Below, one piece after another: positions 8,261-16,664 of a stretch of 20,000 nucleotides of DNA. Origin of the DNA: Roseovarius sp. SCSIO 43702 (GTDB lineage Bacteria; Pseudomonadota; Alphaproteobacteria; Rhodobacterales; Rhodobacteraceae); assembly GCF_019599045.1 (NCBI RefSeq), contig NZ_CP080623.1, positions 1-20,000 on the forward strand, read 5' to 3'. A program made the translations under genes and the position numbers. Position 1 is the stretch's first letter. Every line of letters starts with the position of its first letter. A model generated the notes under the pieces. That model was not told the DNA's origin. It made no database searches and worked only from the letters and a program-made list of their open reading frames with translations.

Positions 8261-8360
8261 CAGCACGACCATCGAGACGCGGGACTTTTCGGTCGTCCAC
8301 TGCACGTATGATGCAAGTGTAATTGGAGAACGGGTCGCTCGCAGCGGCGCTATCGGAGGT

Positions 8361-10934
8361 TCAGGTCAATCGACGCCGCCATTGCAGACCCATGATCAGT
8401 AGCATCGCCAAATAAGCCGGAACGAAGAACCATTCCTTGTCCATTCGGGAGTTTGATTTCTGCAGTCCGATCACTTTCCAGCCGAAATCGATACCCCATT
8501 TCTGGGCCGGGCTGTCGAAGCGGATATCCTCCACCACGACGCTTCTCTGGTCGAGGCGTAGTGTCATGCCAGTCTCGCCCTCCAACCGCTCGGGGCCGGA
8601 TCGGCCCTCGGCTGCGCCAAGGGGTACATTTATCACCCGCTCTATTGGGTCGCCGCTGAAGTTCTCACCCTCGAACGTCATCCGCAGACGACCACCGTCC
8701 GGCGTTGCGCGTGCGACGTCAAAGACCGTGGCGGGATCGACCTCGGTAAAGGGCGGGTCGATCTGATCGAGCCAGAATCCGGGGCGCACCAATGTAAAGG
8801 CAATGAGAAGGAGGGCCGCCGATTCCCAGCGATAACTGCGTATGAGGAAAAAGCCCATGGTTGCCGCCCCGAACAGGCACATCGCGACGGTCGAGGAGGC
8901 GATGATCAACAGCGCGTGGGAAACGCTGTTCACGCCGATCAGCAAGAGCTCTGGATTGAAGACGAAGATGAAGGGCAGGACGGACGTTCTCAAACTGTAG
9001 AAGAACGCCATGATAGAGGTTCGCAACGGATCCGAGCGGGCGACAGCCGCCCCGGCGAAGCTGTCGACCGCCACGGGCGGCGTCGTGCCGGAAATGAGGC
9101 CGAAATAGAAGACGAACAGATGCACGGCGAACAGCGGGATAATGAGGCCGTTCTGGGCGGCCATCGTCATCAACGGGCCGGCCATCACGCTGGCGACGAC
9201 GATGTAATTGGCCGTTGTGGGCAGACCCATGCCCAGAATGATGCACATCAGAGCCGTGAAGAGTAACATGATCATGAGGCTGCCACCGGAAATCGCGCCG
9301 ATGATCTCGGTCATCAGCAAGCCGAGACCTGTGAGCGACACCACCCCGACGATGATCCCCGCGGCGGCCATCGCGAGGGCGACGCCGATCATGTTGCGTG
9401 ACCCGGACACCATACCAGCAAGAAGGTCCGCGCCACCTGCGCGCAACTCGGAGTGAACCTGCGGCGAAGGTTCGGCCCGCAGCCATGCCATGAGCGGGCG
9501 CTGCGTGATGAGGATCACCGCCAGCGCGCCAATCGCCCAAGTGACCGCCAGGCCGGGCGAGAAGCGCAGGATCATGAGGCACCAGACCAGCACACCGATG
9601 GGCAGGATGTAGTGCAAGCCGGCCAGCAAGGTCGGACGCAACTCGGGGATCGTCGTCAGCGCGGCTTCGGGGTCGTCGGTCTCGAGTGGCGGCTGGCTCG
9701 CGGCGGTCTTCAGCAGCATGACGTAAAGTGCGGCCAGCAGGACCGCGGCCAGCGGTGTTGCTGCCGGACCGGCGATGACGGCGAGGCCGGACGCAACGAG
9801 ATAGACCGCCCCCGCCACCACGGCGACCAGACCGAAGCCGAATAGGAACCGCCCGATGGACTGCAGCAGGGTAGATTCGCGCAGCTTGTCCAGGACAGGC
9901 ATGTTCGCCTTCACCGCTTCGAGATGCACGATATAGAACAGGCCGACATAGCTGATGATGGCCGGAACGAAGGCATGCAGCACAACCTCGAAATAGGAGA
10001 TCCCGACGAATTCGGTCATCAGGAATGCTGCCGCGCCCATCACCGGCGGCATGATCTGCCCGTTTATGGACGAACTGACCTCGATCGCCGCAGCCTTTTC
10101 ACCTGAAAAACCGATGCGCTTCATGAGAGGGATGGTGAAGGTGCCGGTCGTCACAACGTTGGCGATGGCAGAGCCCGAAATCAGACCGGTCAGGCCGGAC
10201 GACACGACAGCCGCCTTGGCCGGCCCGCCGCGCAAATGGCCCAGCATCGAAAACGACAGCTTGATAAAGTAATTTCCCGCTCCGGCCTTGTCCAGCAATG
10301 CGCCGAAGAGGACGTAAAGGAAGATAAAGCTGTTCGAGACACCCAGAGGCAGGCCGAAAACCCCCTCGGTCGTCAGCCACATGTGATCGATATAGCGGTT
10401 TAGGGAGTGTCCGCGATGCGCGATCAGATCAGGCAGCTGAGGCCCGAGAAACACATAGGCCGAGAACATCCCGGCCACGATGACGAGCGCGATGCCCAGC
10501 GTGCGCCGTGTCAGTTCGGCCAGCAGCAAGAGGCCGCCAATGGACACGATGGTTTCGGCAGTCGTGCGACGTCCACCGGCATTGCCCAGGATTTCGTGGT
10601 AGAAGGCGATGATGTAAAGGCAGCATGCCGCCGCGAGCAGCGCTAGCAGCCAATCGGCGAGCGGAATGTAGCGACGTGGCGAGCGGGCGAAAGCGGGAAA
10701 CAGCATGAAACCCAGAAACATCGCGAAGGCGAGGTGGATGGCGCGTTGCTGGGTGTCATCGATCAACCCGATGCCAAGAATGAAGGGCAGCGGGGACGTG
10801 ACGTATAGTTGGTAGATAGGCCAGGCAAGGCAGATCAGGACGATCAGGCGGCTGGTAAGCCCCGACGGGCTCCGCGCTCCCAGATCGTTCTCTGCGATAA
10901 GATCATCGAGGTCGCGCCGCGTCTCAGTCGCCAT
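8361..10934 (-). CDS. Fused TRAP transporter permease (TAXI type)
   Basis: An 857-aa integral membrane protein with the small (DctQ-like) and large (DctM-like) TRAP permease subunits fused, as is usual for TAXI-TRAP systems. It uses an ion gradient to import the ligand delivered by the periplasmic protein encoded just upstream. Helices begin near residue 28. The DctM core shows SGSAIANVVTTGTFTIPLM and SINGQIMPPVMGAAAFLM in the middle and LGMGLPTTANYIVVASVMAGP later, all strongly conserved in the family. The last 190 residues or so are a periplasmic DUF3394-like domain (from about WLDQIDPPFTEV to DFGWKVIGLQ) followed by a final helix. The ATG has AGGGG about 10 bases upstream. It lies 76 bases after the binding-protein gene, with a strong hairpin between them. 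Confidence 0.93.
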   Translation of the reverse strand: MATETRRDLDDLIAENDLGARSPSGLTSRLIVLICLAWPIYQLYVTSPLPFILGIGLIDDTQQRAIHLAFAMFLGFMLFPAFARSPRRYIPLADWLLALLAAACCLYIIAFYHEILGNAGGRRTTAETIVSIGGLLLLAELTRRTLGIALVIVAGMFSAYVFLGPQLPDLIAHRGHSLNRYIDHMWLTTEGVFGLPLGVSNSFIFLYVLFGALLDKAGAGNYFIKLSFSMLGHLRGGPAKAAVVSSGLTGLISGSAIANVVTTGTFTIPLMKRIGFSGEKAAAIEVSSSINGQIMPPVMGAAAFLMTEFVGISYFEVVLHAFVPAIISYVGLFYIVHLEAVKANMPVLDKLRESTLLQSIGRFLFGFGLVAVVAGAVYLVASGLAVIAGPAATPLAAVLLAALYVMLLKTAASQPPLETDDPEAALTTIPELRPTLLAGLHYILPIGVLVWCLMILRFSPGLAVTWAIGALAVILITQRPLMAWLRAEPSPQVHSELRAGGADLLAGMVSGSRNMIGVALAMAAAGIIVGVVSLTGLGLLMTEIIGAISGGSLMIMLLFTALMCIILGMGLPTTANYIVVASVMAGPLMTMAAQNGLIIPLFAVHLFVFYFGLISGTTPPVAVDSFAGAAVARSDPLRTSIMAFFYSLRTSVLPFIFVFNPELLLIGVNSVSHALLIIASSTVAMCLFGAATMGFFLIRSYRWESAALLLIAFTLVRPGFWLDQIDPPFTEVDPATVFDVARATPDGGRLRMTFEGENFSGDPIERVINVPLGAAEGRSGPERLEGETGMTLRLDQRSVVVEDIRFDSPAQKWGIDFGWKVIGLQKSNSRMDKEWFFVPAYLAMLLIMGLQWRRRLT

Positions 10935-10953
10935 GTGATTGGGCCCCTATGCG

Positions 10954-10980
10954 GACAGGGGCGAATGCATCGCCCCTGTC
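10954..10980 (-). promoter_or_regulatory. Intercistronic 11-bp perfect stem-loop
   Basis: GACAGGGGCGA (10954-10964) pairs without a mismatch with TCGCCCCTGTC (10970-10980) around a 5-nt loop. It lies between the solute-binding-protein stop and the permease start on the minus strand and has no T-run after it. Such hairpins between a binding protein and a permease gene commonly protect the upstream mRNA or reduce readthrough, giving more binding protein than permease. That role is inferred here. Confidence 0.7.
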
Positions 10981-11010
10981 GGTTCTCATGTTTGGCTATC
11001 GATCAACCGA

Positions 11011-11994
11011 TCACTCGATCAGGCCGGTCTCGCGGAAGTACCGCTCGGCTCCGGGATGGTAGGGAATGCTGCGCCCGTTCACGGCTGCACCTTCGCGCGT
11101 CACCAGCGTGTAGAGGCTCGATTGCGACTTGAGATCTTCAAAGTTGTCAAAGACCGCCTTGACCATGTTGTAAACCGTATCCTCGTCGGTATCTGCCGTG
11201 GCAACGACGGTGGCGACGAGGCCCCAGGTGTTCACTTCCTCCTCTTGCCCCGCGTAGGTGCCCGCGGGGATGTCGGACGCCACCAGATATGGGTAATCCG
11301 CGATCATCTGCTTGATCGTTTCGTCGTACCAGTTGAGGATGCTTGCATCGCAGGTGTTCACCGCTTCGGTGATGCTGGAGGCCGAGATGCCCGTCGTATA
11401 GTAGAAGGCATCAATCTTGCCGTCGCAGAGCGCTTGTGCCTGTTCGCGCGACGTCAGGCGCGTTGCCTGCCCGAAGAAGCTGTCCGGATCCGTTCCATAT
11501 TGCTCTAGGGCAAATATCATCGAGGCCGCCTGTCCCGAGCCGGCGTTGCCGATGTTAACGACCTTGCCCTCCAGTTCGGAAAAATCGCTCAGACCCAGCT
11601 CAGCCCGCGCGACGACATGGCTCGTGTCCTTGTGCAACGAGAACAAAAAGCGCAGATCTTCATTTGGTCCGGCGTCCTCGAAAGCTGACGATCCGTTGTA
11701 TGCGTGATATTGCCAGTCGGACTGAGCTATGGCGATGTTCATCTCGCCCGCCGCCATGGACCGCAGGTTGGCGACCGAGCCGCCGGTGCTTTCGACGGTG
11801 CAACGGATGTTGTGCCCTTGAGCTTCGCGGCTCTTGTTCACGGCGTTGCAGATGAAGCCGCCGGTGGGGTAATACCCGCCGCCGATCCCGGCTGTTCCAA
11901 TGTTGACGAATTGCTGGTCCTGCGCGAAGGCCGCGCCCGAAAGCGCAGTTCCGGCGCAGATTGCAATCGCCGCGATGGTGAGTTTGTTGGTCAT
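11011..11994 (-). CDS. TAXI-family TRAP solute-binding protein
   Basis: A 327-aa periplasmic substrate-binding protein of the TAXI family. A Sec signal peptide covers residues 1-24 and ends AAFA before QDQQ. The mature start FVNIGTAGIGGGYYPTGG and the motif VESTGGSVANLRSMAAGEMNIAIAQSDW (68-94) are diagnostic of TAXI proteins. It should capture the ligand and hand it to the fused permease downstream. Known TAXI ligands are small organic acids and amino acids such as glutamate, but the ligand here cannot be read from the sequence. The ATG has a strong GGGAGGAA site. It begins 15 bases after the gntR stop, so the three minus-strand genes form one operon. Confidence 0.93.
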   Translation of the reverse strand: MTNKLTIAAIAICAGTALSGAAFAQDQQFVNIGTAGIGGGYYPTGGFICNAVNKSREAQGHNIRCTVESTGGSVANLRSMAAGEMNIAIAQSDWQYHAYNGSSAFEDAGPNEDLRFLFSLHKDTSHVVARAELGLSDFSELEGKVVNIGNAGSGQAASMIFALEQYGTDPDSFFGQATRLTSREQAQALCDGKIDAFYYTTGISASSITEAVNTCDASILNWYDETIKQMIADYPYLVASDIPAGTYAGQEEEVNTWGLVATVVATADTDEDTVYNMVKAVFDNFEDLKSQSSLYTLVTREGAAVNGRSIPYHPGAERYFRETGLIE

Positions 11995-12009
11995 GGTTCC
12001 TCCCTTGAG

Positions 12010-12684
12010 TTAGCTGTCGTGGCCTTCCTGCCGGCGAAGGCTGGCGGCCGTTTCCTTCTTGGTGGTTTCGATATGCGCTCGTAACAGCGCGACGGCCTCG
12101 GCTGCCTCGCCCCGCTGGCAGGCATCGAGGATCTGGTCATGTTCCCGCGCGGGCCGCTCGAGCCCGGCTGCCTGCGACACGAACTTGCGCAGATACGGTC
12201 CGATGCGTTGCTGCATGTCCGCGATAAGTTGCAGAAGCTGCGGATTGCCGCTCGGCTCGTAGAGCGTTTCGTGAAAGCGGATGTTCAGCTCGCTCCAGCC
12301 TTCACTGTTCGTCTCGCGGGAATAGGTTGTCAGAATCTCCCTTGCCGCAGCAAAATCCCTATCGATCATGTTTGGCAGCGCCAATTCCAGCGCCCTGCAC
12401 TCCAGTGCGATGCGGATATCCAGAATTTGGAGGATTTCCGCAGACGAGAGATGACGCACGATTGCACCGCGGTTCTTCCGAAACTGCACGAACCCGTCGA
12501 CTTCGAGCTTCAGAAGCGCCTCGCGCACCGGAACCTTGCTTACGCCGAAGCTCCGCGCGATTTCATCCTGGCGCAACGGCGCGCCGGGGGAGAGAGAGCC
12601 CGCAATGATGCTCTCCTTCAGGCTGTCATAGACCGAGTCCGCCATCGGCTTGGTCGCGGCTAGTGGTGTCGTTTCAGATTTCAT
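12010..12684 (-). CDS. GntR-family regulator, FCD (FadR-type) subfamily
   Basis: A 224-aa transcription factor. Residues about 13-75 form a winged helix (LRQDEIARSFGVSKVPVREALLKLEVDGFV), and residues about 80-210 an FCD ligand-binding domain whose likely metal-binding histidines are visible in RFHETLY, REHDQILDA and LRAHIE. The frame also offers an ATG six bases upstream (12690), but AGAGG directly abuts that codon; it is 6 nt from the ATG at 12684, which is therefore chosen. The gene heads the minus-strand operon with the TAXI and TRAP genes and faces two oxidoreductase genes. It most likely controls both directions in response to the transported compound or a product of it. Confidence 0.92.
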   Translation of the reverse strand: MKSETTPLAATKPMADSVYDSLKESIIAGSLSPGAPLRQDEIARSFGVSKVPVREALLKLEVDGFVQFRKNRGAIVRHLSSAEILQILDIRIALECRALELALPNMIDRDFAAAREILTTYSRETNSEGWSELNIRFHETLYEPSGNPQLLQLIADMQQRIGPYLRKFVSQAAGLERPAREHDQILDACQRGEAAEAVALLRAHIETTKKETAASLRRQEGHDS

Positions 12685-12713
12685 AAGCATCCTCTTGGAC
12701 CATCCTTGCAGAT

Positions 12714-12743
12714 CGTATACGTTTATGTCAATTCGAATACGAA
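12714..12743. promoter_or_regulatory. Candidate GntR operators in divergent promoter
   Basis: The 80-bp gap between gntR and the first oxidoreductase gene holds two palindromic sites. CGTATACG (12714-12721, context ATCGTATACGTT) resembles the GTATAC-centred operators of FCD-type GntR proteins. TTCGAATACGAA (12732-12743) shares the ATACG half-site and has TTCG/CGAA arms. The two centres are 20 bp apart, about two helical turns, which would allow two dimers to bind the same face. Operator function is inferred. Confidence 0.6.
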
Positions 12744-12764
12744 AATGCAGACAGGGAAGACCGC

Positions 12765-13934
12765 ATGACGGACACGGTTGTTATCATCGGAGGCGGCATC
12801 ATCGGGTCGGCCGCGGCTTTCTTTCTTGCGCGCGCCGGTGCCGACGTCATGGTAGTCGAGGCCGATTCGACCTACGCGAAAGCCACGTCGCCGCAAGGGG
12901 CGGGCGGCGTGCGTCAGCAGTTCAGCGTGCCGGAAAATATCGAACAGTCGCTGTTCAGCATTGATTTCTACCGAAACTTCAAACGGCACATGAACGGTGT
13001 GCCCGACTTGCCGAATCTGGACTTTCGCGAGCAGGGATACCTTTTCGTCGTCGGGGCGGATGGCGAAGACACATTGCGCGCCAATGCCGCGCGGCAACGC
13101 TCGATGGGTGTCACGACCCAGTTGATGGACCGCGATGCGTTGCGGCGAAAGTTCCCCTCCATCCTGCGCGACGATATCACCCTGGCGTGCCATACGCCCG
13201 ATGACGGCTGGGTCGATCCGAACGCCGCCCTTTGGGGGTTCCGTCGCGCGGCGCTACATCATGGTGCGATCTACAAAGAGGCCCGCGTATCGGCGATTGA
13301 AACGACTGCGCACAAGGCCGAGGCAGTCATCCTATCAAACGGTGATCGGATCGAGGCCGGTTACGTGGTCAACTGCGCCGGGCCGTGGGTCAATGACATC
13401 GCGCAGATGACCGGCGCGTCACTCCCCGTGGCGCCAATGTGTCGGGTCCAGCATTTCTGGCACTGCCCGAAGCCGATGGAGGCCTTGCCGCTGGTCAAGG
13501 ATGAAAGCGGCCTTTTCTTTCGTCCCGAAGGTGACGGGTTCGCCGGGGGACGGCCCAGTTTTGAGATCGACCCGGGCTTTGTCGATGATATATATCGCGG
13601 CTTTTTTGCAAACTATTTCGAAAACACTGTATGGCCGATGCTCGCTGCGCTGGTGCCGAGTTTCGAGAGCCTGCGCCTGAAGCGCAGCTGGGCGGGGCAT
13701 TACGCACAGAACCTGCTCGACGGAAACATGATTATCGGACCATATTCCGAGCGGCATGAAAACCTGATCACCGCCTGCGGTTTTTCCGGTCATGGCCTGA
13801 TGCATGCCCCGGCCGTCGGACGCGCCATTTCAGAGCTTGTGCTGCATGGCGCCTACCAATCCATCGACCTGAGCGGGTTGGGGATGGTGCGTGTCCAGCG
13901 CAATGAGCCATATCCGGAAATTGGGATCACGTAG
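12765..13934 (+). CDS. FAD-dependent oxidoreductase (DAO family) 1
   Basis: A 389-aa flavoenzyme of the DAO family (D-amino acid oxidase, sarcosine and glycine oxidase, amine dehydrogenase types). The N-terminal dinucleotide fold is VVIIGGGIIGSAAAFFLARAGADVMVVEAD, with the glycine motif G9-x-G11-xx-G14 and E32 for the FAD ribose. VVNCAGPWVNDIA and the C-terminal TACGFSGHGLMHAPAVGRAISELV are the other FAD-binding motifs of the family. Such enzymes oxidise a C-N bond of an amino compound. GGGAAG lies before the ATG. It is divergent from gntR and 15 bases before a second DAO enzyme, which implies a two-gene operon. The exact substrate is unknown. Confidence 0.9.
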   Translation: MTDTVVIIGGGIIGSAAAFFLARAGADVMVVEADSTYAKATSPQGAGGVRQQFSVPENIEQSLFSIDFYRNFKRHMNGVPDLPNLDFREQGYLFVVGADGEDTLRANAARQRSMGVTTQLMDRDALRRKFPSILRDDITLACHTPDDGWVDPNAALWGFRRAALHHGAIYKEARVSAIETTAHKAEAVILSNGDRIEAGYVVNCAGPWVNDIAQMTGASLPVAPMCRVQHFWHCPKPMEALPLVKDESGLFFRPEGDGFAGGRPSFEIDPGFVDDIYRGFFANYFENTVWPMLAALVPSFESLRLKRSWAGHYAQNLLDGNMIIGPYSERHENLITACGFSGHGLMHAPAVGRAISELVLHGAYQSIDLSGLGMVRVQRNEPYPEIGIT

Positions 13935-13949
13935 GAAAGGGGCAGAAGC

Positions 13950-15317
13950 ATGGCAGATAATCACGCGCGGATCGCTGTGATTGGAGCAGGGTCCATAGGT
14001 ATCGCGACCGCCTATTACCTGATGAAGAACCACGGCATTCGCGATATCGCCCTGATCGATCTGGGGCAGCCGATGGCCTTTACCTCGGCCCAATCGGGCG
14101 AGAACTATCGCAACTGGTGGCCGCATCCCGCGATGGTCGCATTCACGAACCGTTCCATTGACCTGATGGAAGATATTTCGCGCGAGAGCGACAACCGGAT
14201 TGCCATGACACGGCGGGGTTACGCGCTGACCACGCGCGACGCGAATATCGACGCCATTGTGGCGCAAATCCATGATGGGCTTGGCGATGCGGCGGATCGC
14301 CTGGTCCGCTATCACACCGGGGCGCGCTCGGACAGCTATCAGCCCTTCGATGACGCAGATTGGCAAAGCGCGCCGTCCGGCATCGATATCGTGCAGAACC
14401 GGGCGCTGATCCGGGACCGCTTTTTCAGCTATGCGCCGGATATCGAGACGGTCGTACACATAAGGCGCGGTGGCGACATAAGTGGGCAGCAATTGGGTAT
14501 GCACATGCTGGACAAGCTGCGTGCGGCCGGTGCCCGGCGTATCACCGGCGAGGTTCGCGGCATCACTGTGCGGGACGGCTTCCGGATCGAGATCGCCACG
14601 CCGGTCGGTACCGAAACCCTGGTGGCTGACCAGATGGTAAACGCCGCAGGCCCCTTTGCCAACGAGATTGCGGGGATGTTGGGTGTGGAATTGCCCATCT
14701 TCAACACCTTCCAGCAGAAGATCGCCTTCGAGGATCGCGAAGCCGCGATTCCGCGCGCGTTGCCGTTCTCCATCGACCTTGACAGCCAGCATATCGACTG
14801 GACCGAGGAAGAGCGTCATCTGCTTCTCGATGATCCAGACCTCGCTTGGCTGGCCGAGGAGATGCCGGGCGCCATTCACTGTCGCCCCGACGGTGGAGAC
14901 TTCGGAAGCTGGCTCAAGCTGGGCTGGGCCTACAATGAAACGCCGGCCCCTGCCACGTGGGAGCCGCCGCTCGACGACAAGTTTCCCGAGATCGTACTGC
15001 GCGGCGCGGCGCGCCTGAACCCTTCTCTCAAGACCTACTACGGGCAACTGCCTCGCACCATGCACCATTATGGCGGTTGGTACACGATGACCGAGGAAAA
15101 CTGGCCGCTGATCGGCAAGATGGGCCCCGAGGATGCATTCATGAATTGCGCGATGTCGGGTTTCGGCACGATGGCGGCCTGCGCGAGCGGAGAATTGTGC
15201 GCAGCATGGATTGCCGGCACCGGATTGCCGGATTACGCGCGTGAGTTCTCGATTGAGCGGTATGAGAACACTGAGTTGCTCACGTTTCTGCGTGCGTCGA
15301 GCAAAGGGGTTCTCTGA
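13950..15317 (+). CDS. FAD-dependent oxidoreductase (DAO family) 2
   Basis: A 455-aa DAO-family flavoprotein, distinct from and longer than its upstream neighbour. The dinucleotide fold is IAVIGAGSIGIATAYYL with G12, G14 and G17, and D37 at the end of the second strand. SGENYRNWWPHPAMVAF (about 49-65) is a conserved block of a subgroup often seen in Rhodobacterales. MVNAAGPFANEIAGMLG and the C-terminal NCAMSGFGTMAACASGELCAAWI complete the FAD-binding pattern. AAAGGGG precedes the ATG. The two oxidoreductases may be subunits of one enzyme, or act on successive steps or on different stereoisomers; the sequence does not decide. Confidence 0.9.
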   Translation: MADNHARIAVIGAGSIGIATAYYLMKNHGIRDIALIDLGQPMAFTSAQSGENYRNWWPHPAMVAFTNRSIDLMEDISRESDNRIAMTRRGYALTTRDANIDAIVAQIHDGLGDAADRLVRYHTGARSDSYQPFDDADWQSAPSGIDIVQNRALIRDRFFSYAPDIETVVHIRRGGDISGQQLGMHMLDKLRAAGARRITGEVRGITVRDGFRIEIATPVGTETLVADQMVNAAGPFANEIAGMLGVELPIFNTFQQKIAFEDREAAIPRALPFSIDLDSQHIDWTEEERHLLLDDPDLAWLAEEMPGAIHCRPDGGDFGSWLKLGWAYNETPAPATWEPPLDDKFPEIVLRGAARLNPSLKTYYGQLPRTMHHYGGWYTMTEENWPLIGKMGPEDAFMNCAMSGFGTMAACASGELCAAWIAGTGLPDYAREFSIERYENTELLTFLRASSKGVL

Positions 15318-15504
15318 ACTGCTCCTATAACGGTTGGACCTGGCAACGCGCTTAGCGAGGCATGTTCCTGCGATGTGATTGAATGGTAGCTATGAATCAG
15401 CTTCGCTGACGTGTCAAATCGACCTGCGAACGGCGGCCGGGCTCGGCACCAACCTTCGCTGCATCGGTCTCGAAAGCCGGCTCTCGGCAGTGCACGCGGT
15501 TTCC
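15318..15504. other. Short intergenic gap between convergent genes
   Basis: A 187-bp gap with no gene, no clear terminator with a T-run, and no repeat longer than about 8 bp recognised. The text from about 15415 to 15490 looks like degraded GC-rich sequence, but no parent gene could be identified. Confidence 0.4.
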
Positions 15505-16233
15505 TTACTGAACTGAAACCGGCTGTAGCATGTCGTCGGTCTCCAGTTTCAGTGCGCTGCGCCAGAGCTGCGTCTTGAAGACGTCGTGCACATGCTTGCC
15601 CTTGCGCTCTTCACGGGTCTGGACGAGCAACCCCGCCCACTCAAGCGGGTGCAAGACGCAGGATGAGAACGCGGCCATCTCTCGCCATCCGGCGTTGTCC
15701 CAGTCCCAGTCATGGTCCTCGCCATAGAACGACGCGAATAGCGTCCGTTCTGTGGTGCCGTGGTGGGCCTCGACGTTGATCACGTTCATCCAGACATTCC
15801 AATTGCCAAACGGGCGCTCGTTGAGGCGCGAGTAGGAGGCGTGGTCAATCTCGAGAAGGAAGAACGGGATCAGTTCTGCAAACAGCTTCCCCGGAGTTTG
15901 TGCCAGTGTAGCGCCACGCTTGGTCAGCCGGAATTCACCTTTGAAGTGCCGTCCCAGGCGCAAGCTGATCAACAGGAAGTGCAGCACCTCGAGCGGCGGA
16001 AATTCGTATTCGTTGATGACCTTGCTGTAGCGGAACATATCTTCCGCACTGCTTCCAGGCCAATCAAAATGCTCGACCGCCCAGTGGACGAAGACGCGCT
16101 TGAACGCCTTTGTCTTGGTCAAACCGATTGCCCCGTGGTCCTGCGCGTATTGAAGCGTCAACAGCGCAGCGCGCAACAGCGGTGAATGCGCGAGGTCGGG
16201 ATGGTCATCGGAAAGGGTGCGGAATTCGATCAT
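15505..16233 (-). CDS. Hypothetical protein, unassigned
   Basis: A 242-aa protein that I do not recognise with confidence. The open frame extends to a TTG at 16287, but no ribosome site supports it, and the ATG at 16233 (MIEFRTLSDD) fits better; even there the ribosome site is weak. It is soluble, rich in aromatic residues and helical, with no signal peptide. The stretch LLRAALLTLQYAQ..GLTKTKAFKRVFVHWAVEHFDWPG and then FKGEFRLTKRGATLAQTPGKLFAELIPFFL resembles the helical/winged C-terminal domain found in pRiA4b ORF-3-like proteins, a weak impression only. It is convergent with the oxidoreductase operon and is shielded from the rRNA operon by a terminator. A 7-bp hairpin (15497-15503 with 15515-15521) spans its stop codon. 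Confidence 0.7.
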   Translation of the reverse strand: MIEFRTLSDDHPDLAHSPLLRAALLTLQYAQDHGAIGLTKTKAFKRVFVHWAVEHFDWPGSSAEDMFRYSKVINEYEFPPLEVLHFLLISLRLGRHFKGEFRLTKRGATLAQTPGKLFAELIPFFLLEIDHASYSRLNERPFGNWNVWMNVINVEAHHGTTERTLFASFYGEDHDWDWDNAGWREMAAFSSCVLHPLEWAGLLVQTREERKGKHVHDVFKTQLWRSALKLETDDMLQPVSVQ

Positions 16234-16337
16234 GGCGTGATTCTGCCACGAGGCGTCTGCCGGGGCCAGAATCAATAAATCCCCCAAGCTGAAGGACTCG
16301 CCAAACGTTGAGGTGGTGTTGATGTAAACCGCCCAAG

Positions 16338-16362
16338 CAAAAGCCCGACTGATTAGGTCGGG
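16338..16362 (-). terminator. rRNA operon terminator
   Basis: On the minus strand CCCGAC (16362-16357) pairs with GTCGGG (16349-16344) around a 7-nt loop, followed by CTTTTGCTT. It sits about 30 bases after the tRNA-fMet CCA end and closes the rRNA operon. Confidence 0.8.
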
Positions 16363-16391
16363 GTTTAAGCGTTTGATGGTATGTGGTTTTT

Positions 16392-16468
<77 letters not shown>

Positions 16469-16476
16469 CCAATTGG

Positions 16477-16548
16477 CGCCTCACGGGCCAGGAATTCGGT
16501 CTTGTGAGGCGAACATCGAAAGAGAGATACATCTCAGAGGTCTTACTA
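16477..16548 (-). other. 5S to tRNA-fMet spacer with processing stem
   Basis: CGCCTCAC (16477-16484) pairs with GTGAGGCG (16504-16511), an 8-bp perfect stem that probably guides precursor processing. TCAGAGGTCTT (16534-16544) is complementary to AAGACCTCTGA on the other side of the 5S gene (16671-16681), giving an 11-bp stem that would enclose the 5S precursor. Confidence 0.65.
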
Positions 16549-16549
16549 G

Positions 16550-16664
16550 GTTTGGCAGCGACCTACTCTCCCACGTCTTGAGACGCAGTACCATCGGCGC
16601 TAAGGCACTTAACGACCGGGTTCGGGATGGGACCGGGTGTTTTGCTCTTGCTATGACCACCAAA
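16550..16664 (-). rRNA. rrf: 5S ribosomal RNA
   Basis: About 115 nt, recognised by conserved text: the sense strand begins TTTGGTGGTCATAGC, contains ACCCGGTCCCATCCCGAAC, and ends GGGAGAGTAGGTCGCTGCCAAA, with 5' and 3' ends complementary. Ends are placed to within a few bases. Confidence 0.95.

Larger units (their letters stand above)
7924..8360. other. Intergenic region with several repeats
   Basis: No credible gene is seen in this 437-bp gap between the phage lysis genes and the convergent TRAP permease. It holds a 12-bp perfect palindrome GCACAATTGTGC (8081-8092), a nested stem-loop region (8164-8235), a 10-bp tandem duplication TTTGCGAGCG (8241-8260), and two copies of GCGGGACTTT (8191 and 8281). 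Short open frames here have no family resemblance. The text resembles noncoding repeat remnants seen between genes in Rhodobacterales, but this is an impression and not a match. Confidence 0.5.

Noticed and set aside
16234..16287. N-terminal extension of the hypothetical protein from a TTG
   Set aside because: No ribosome site before the TTG; the downstream ATG gives a more natural start.
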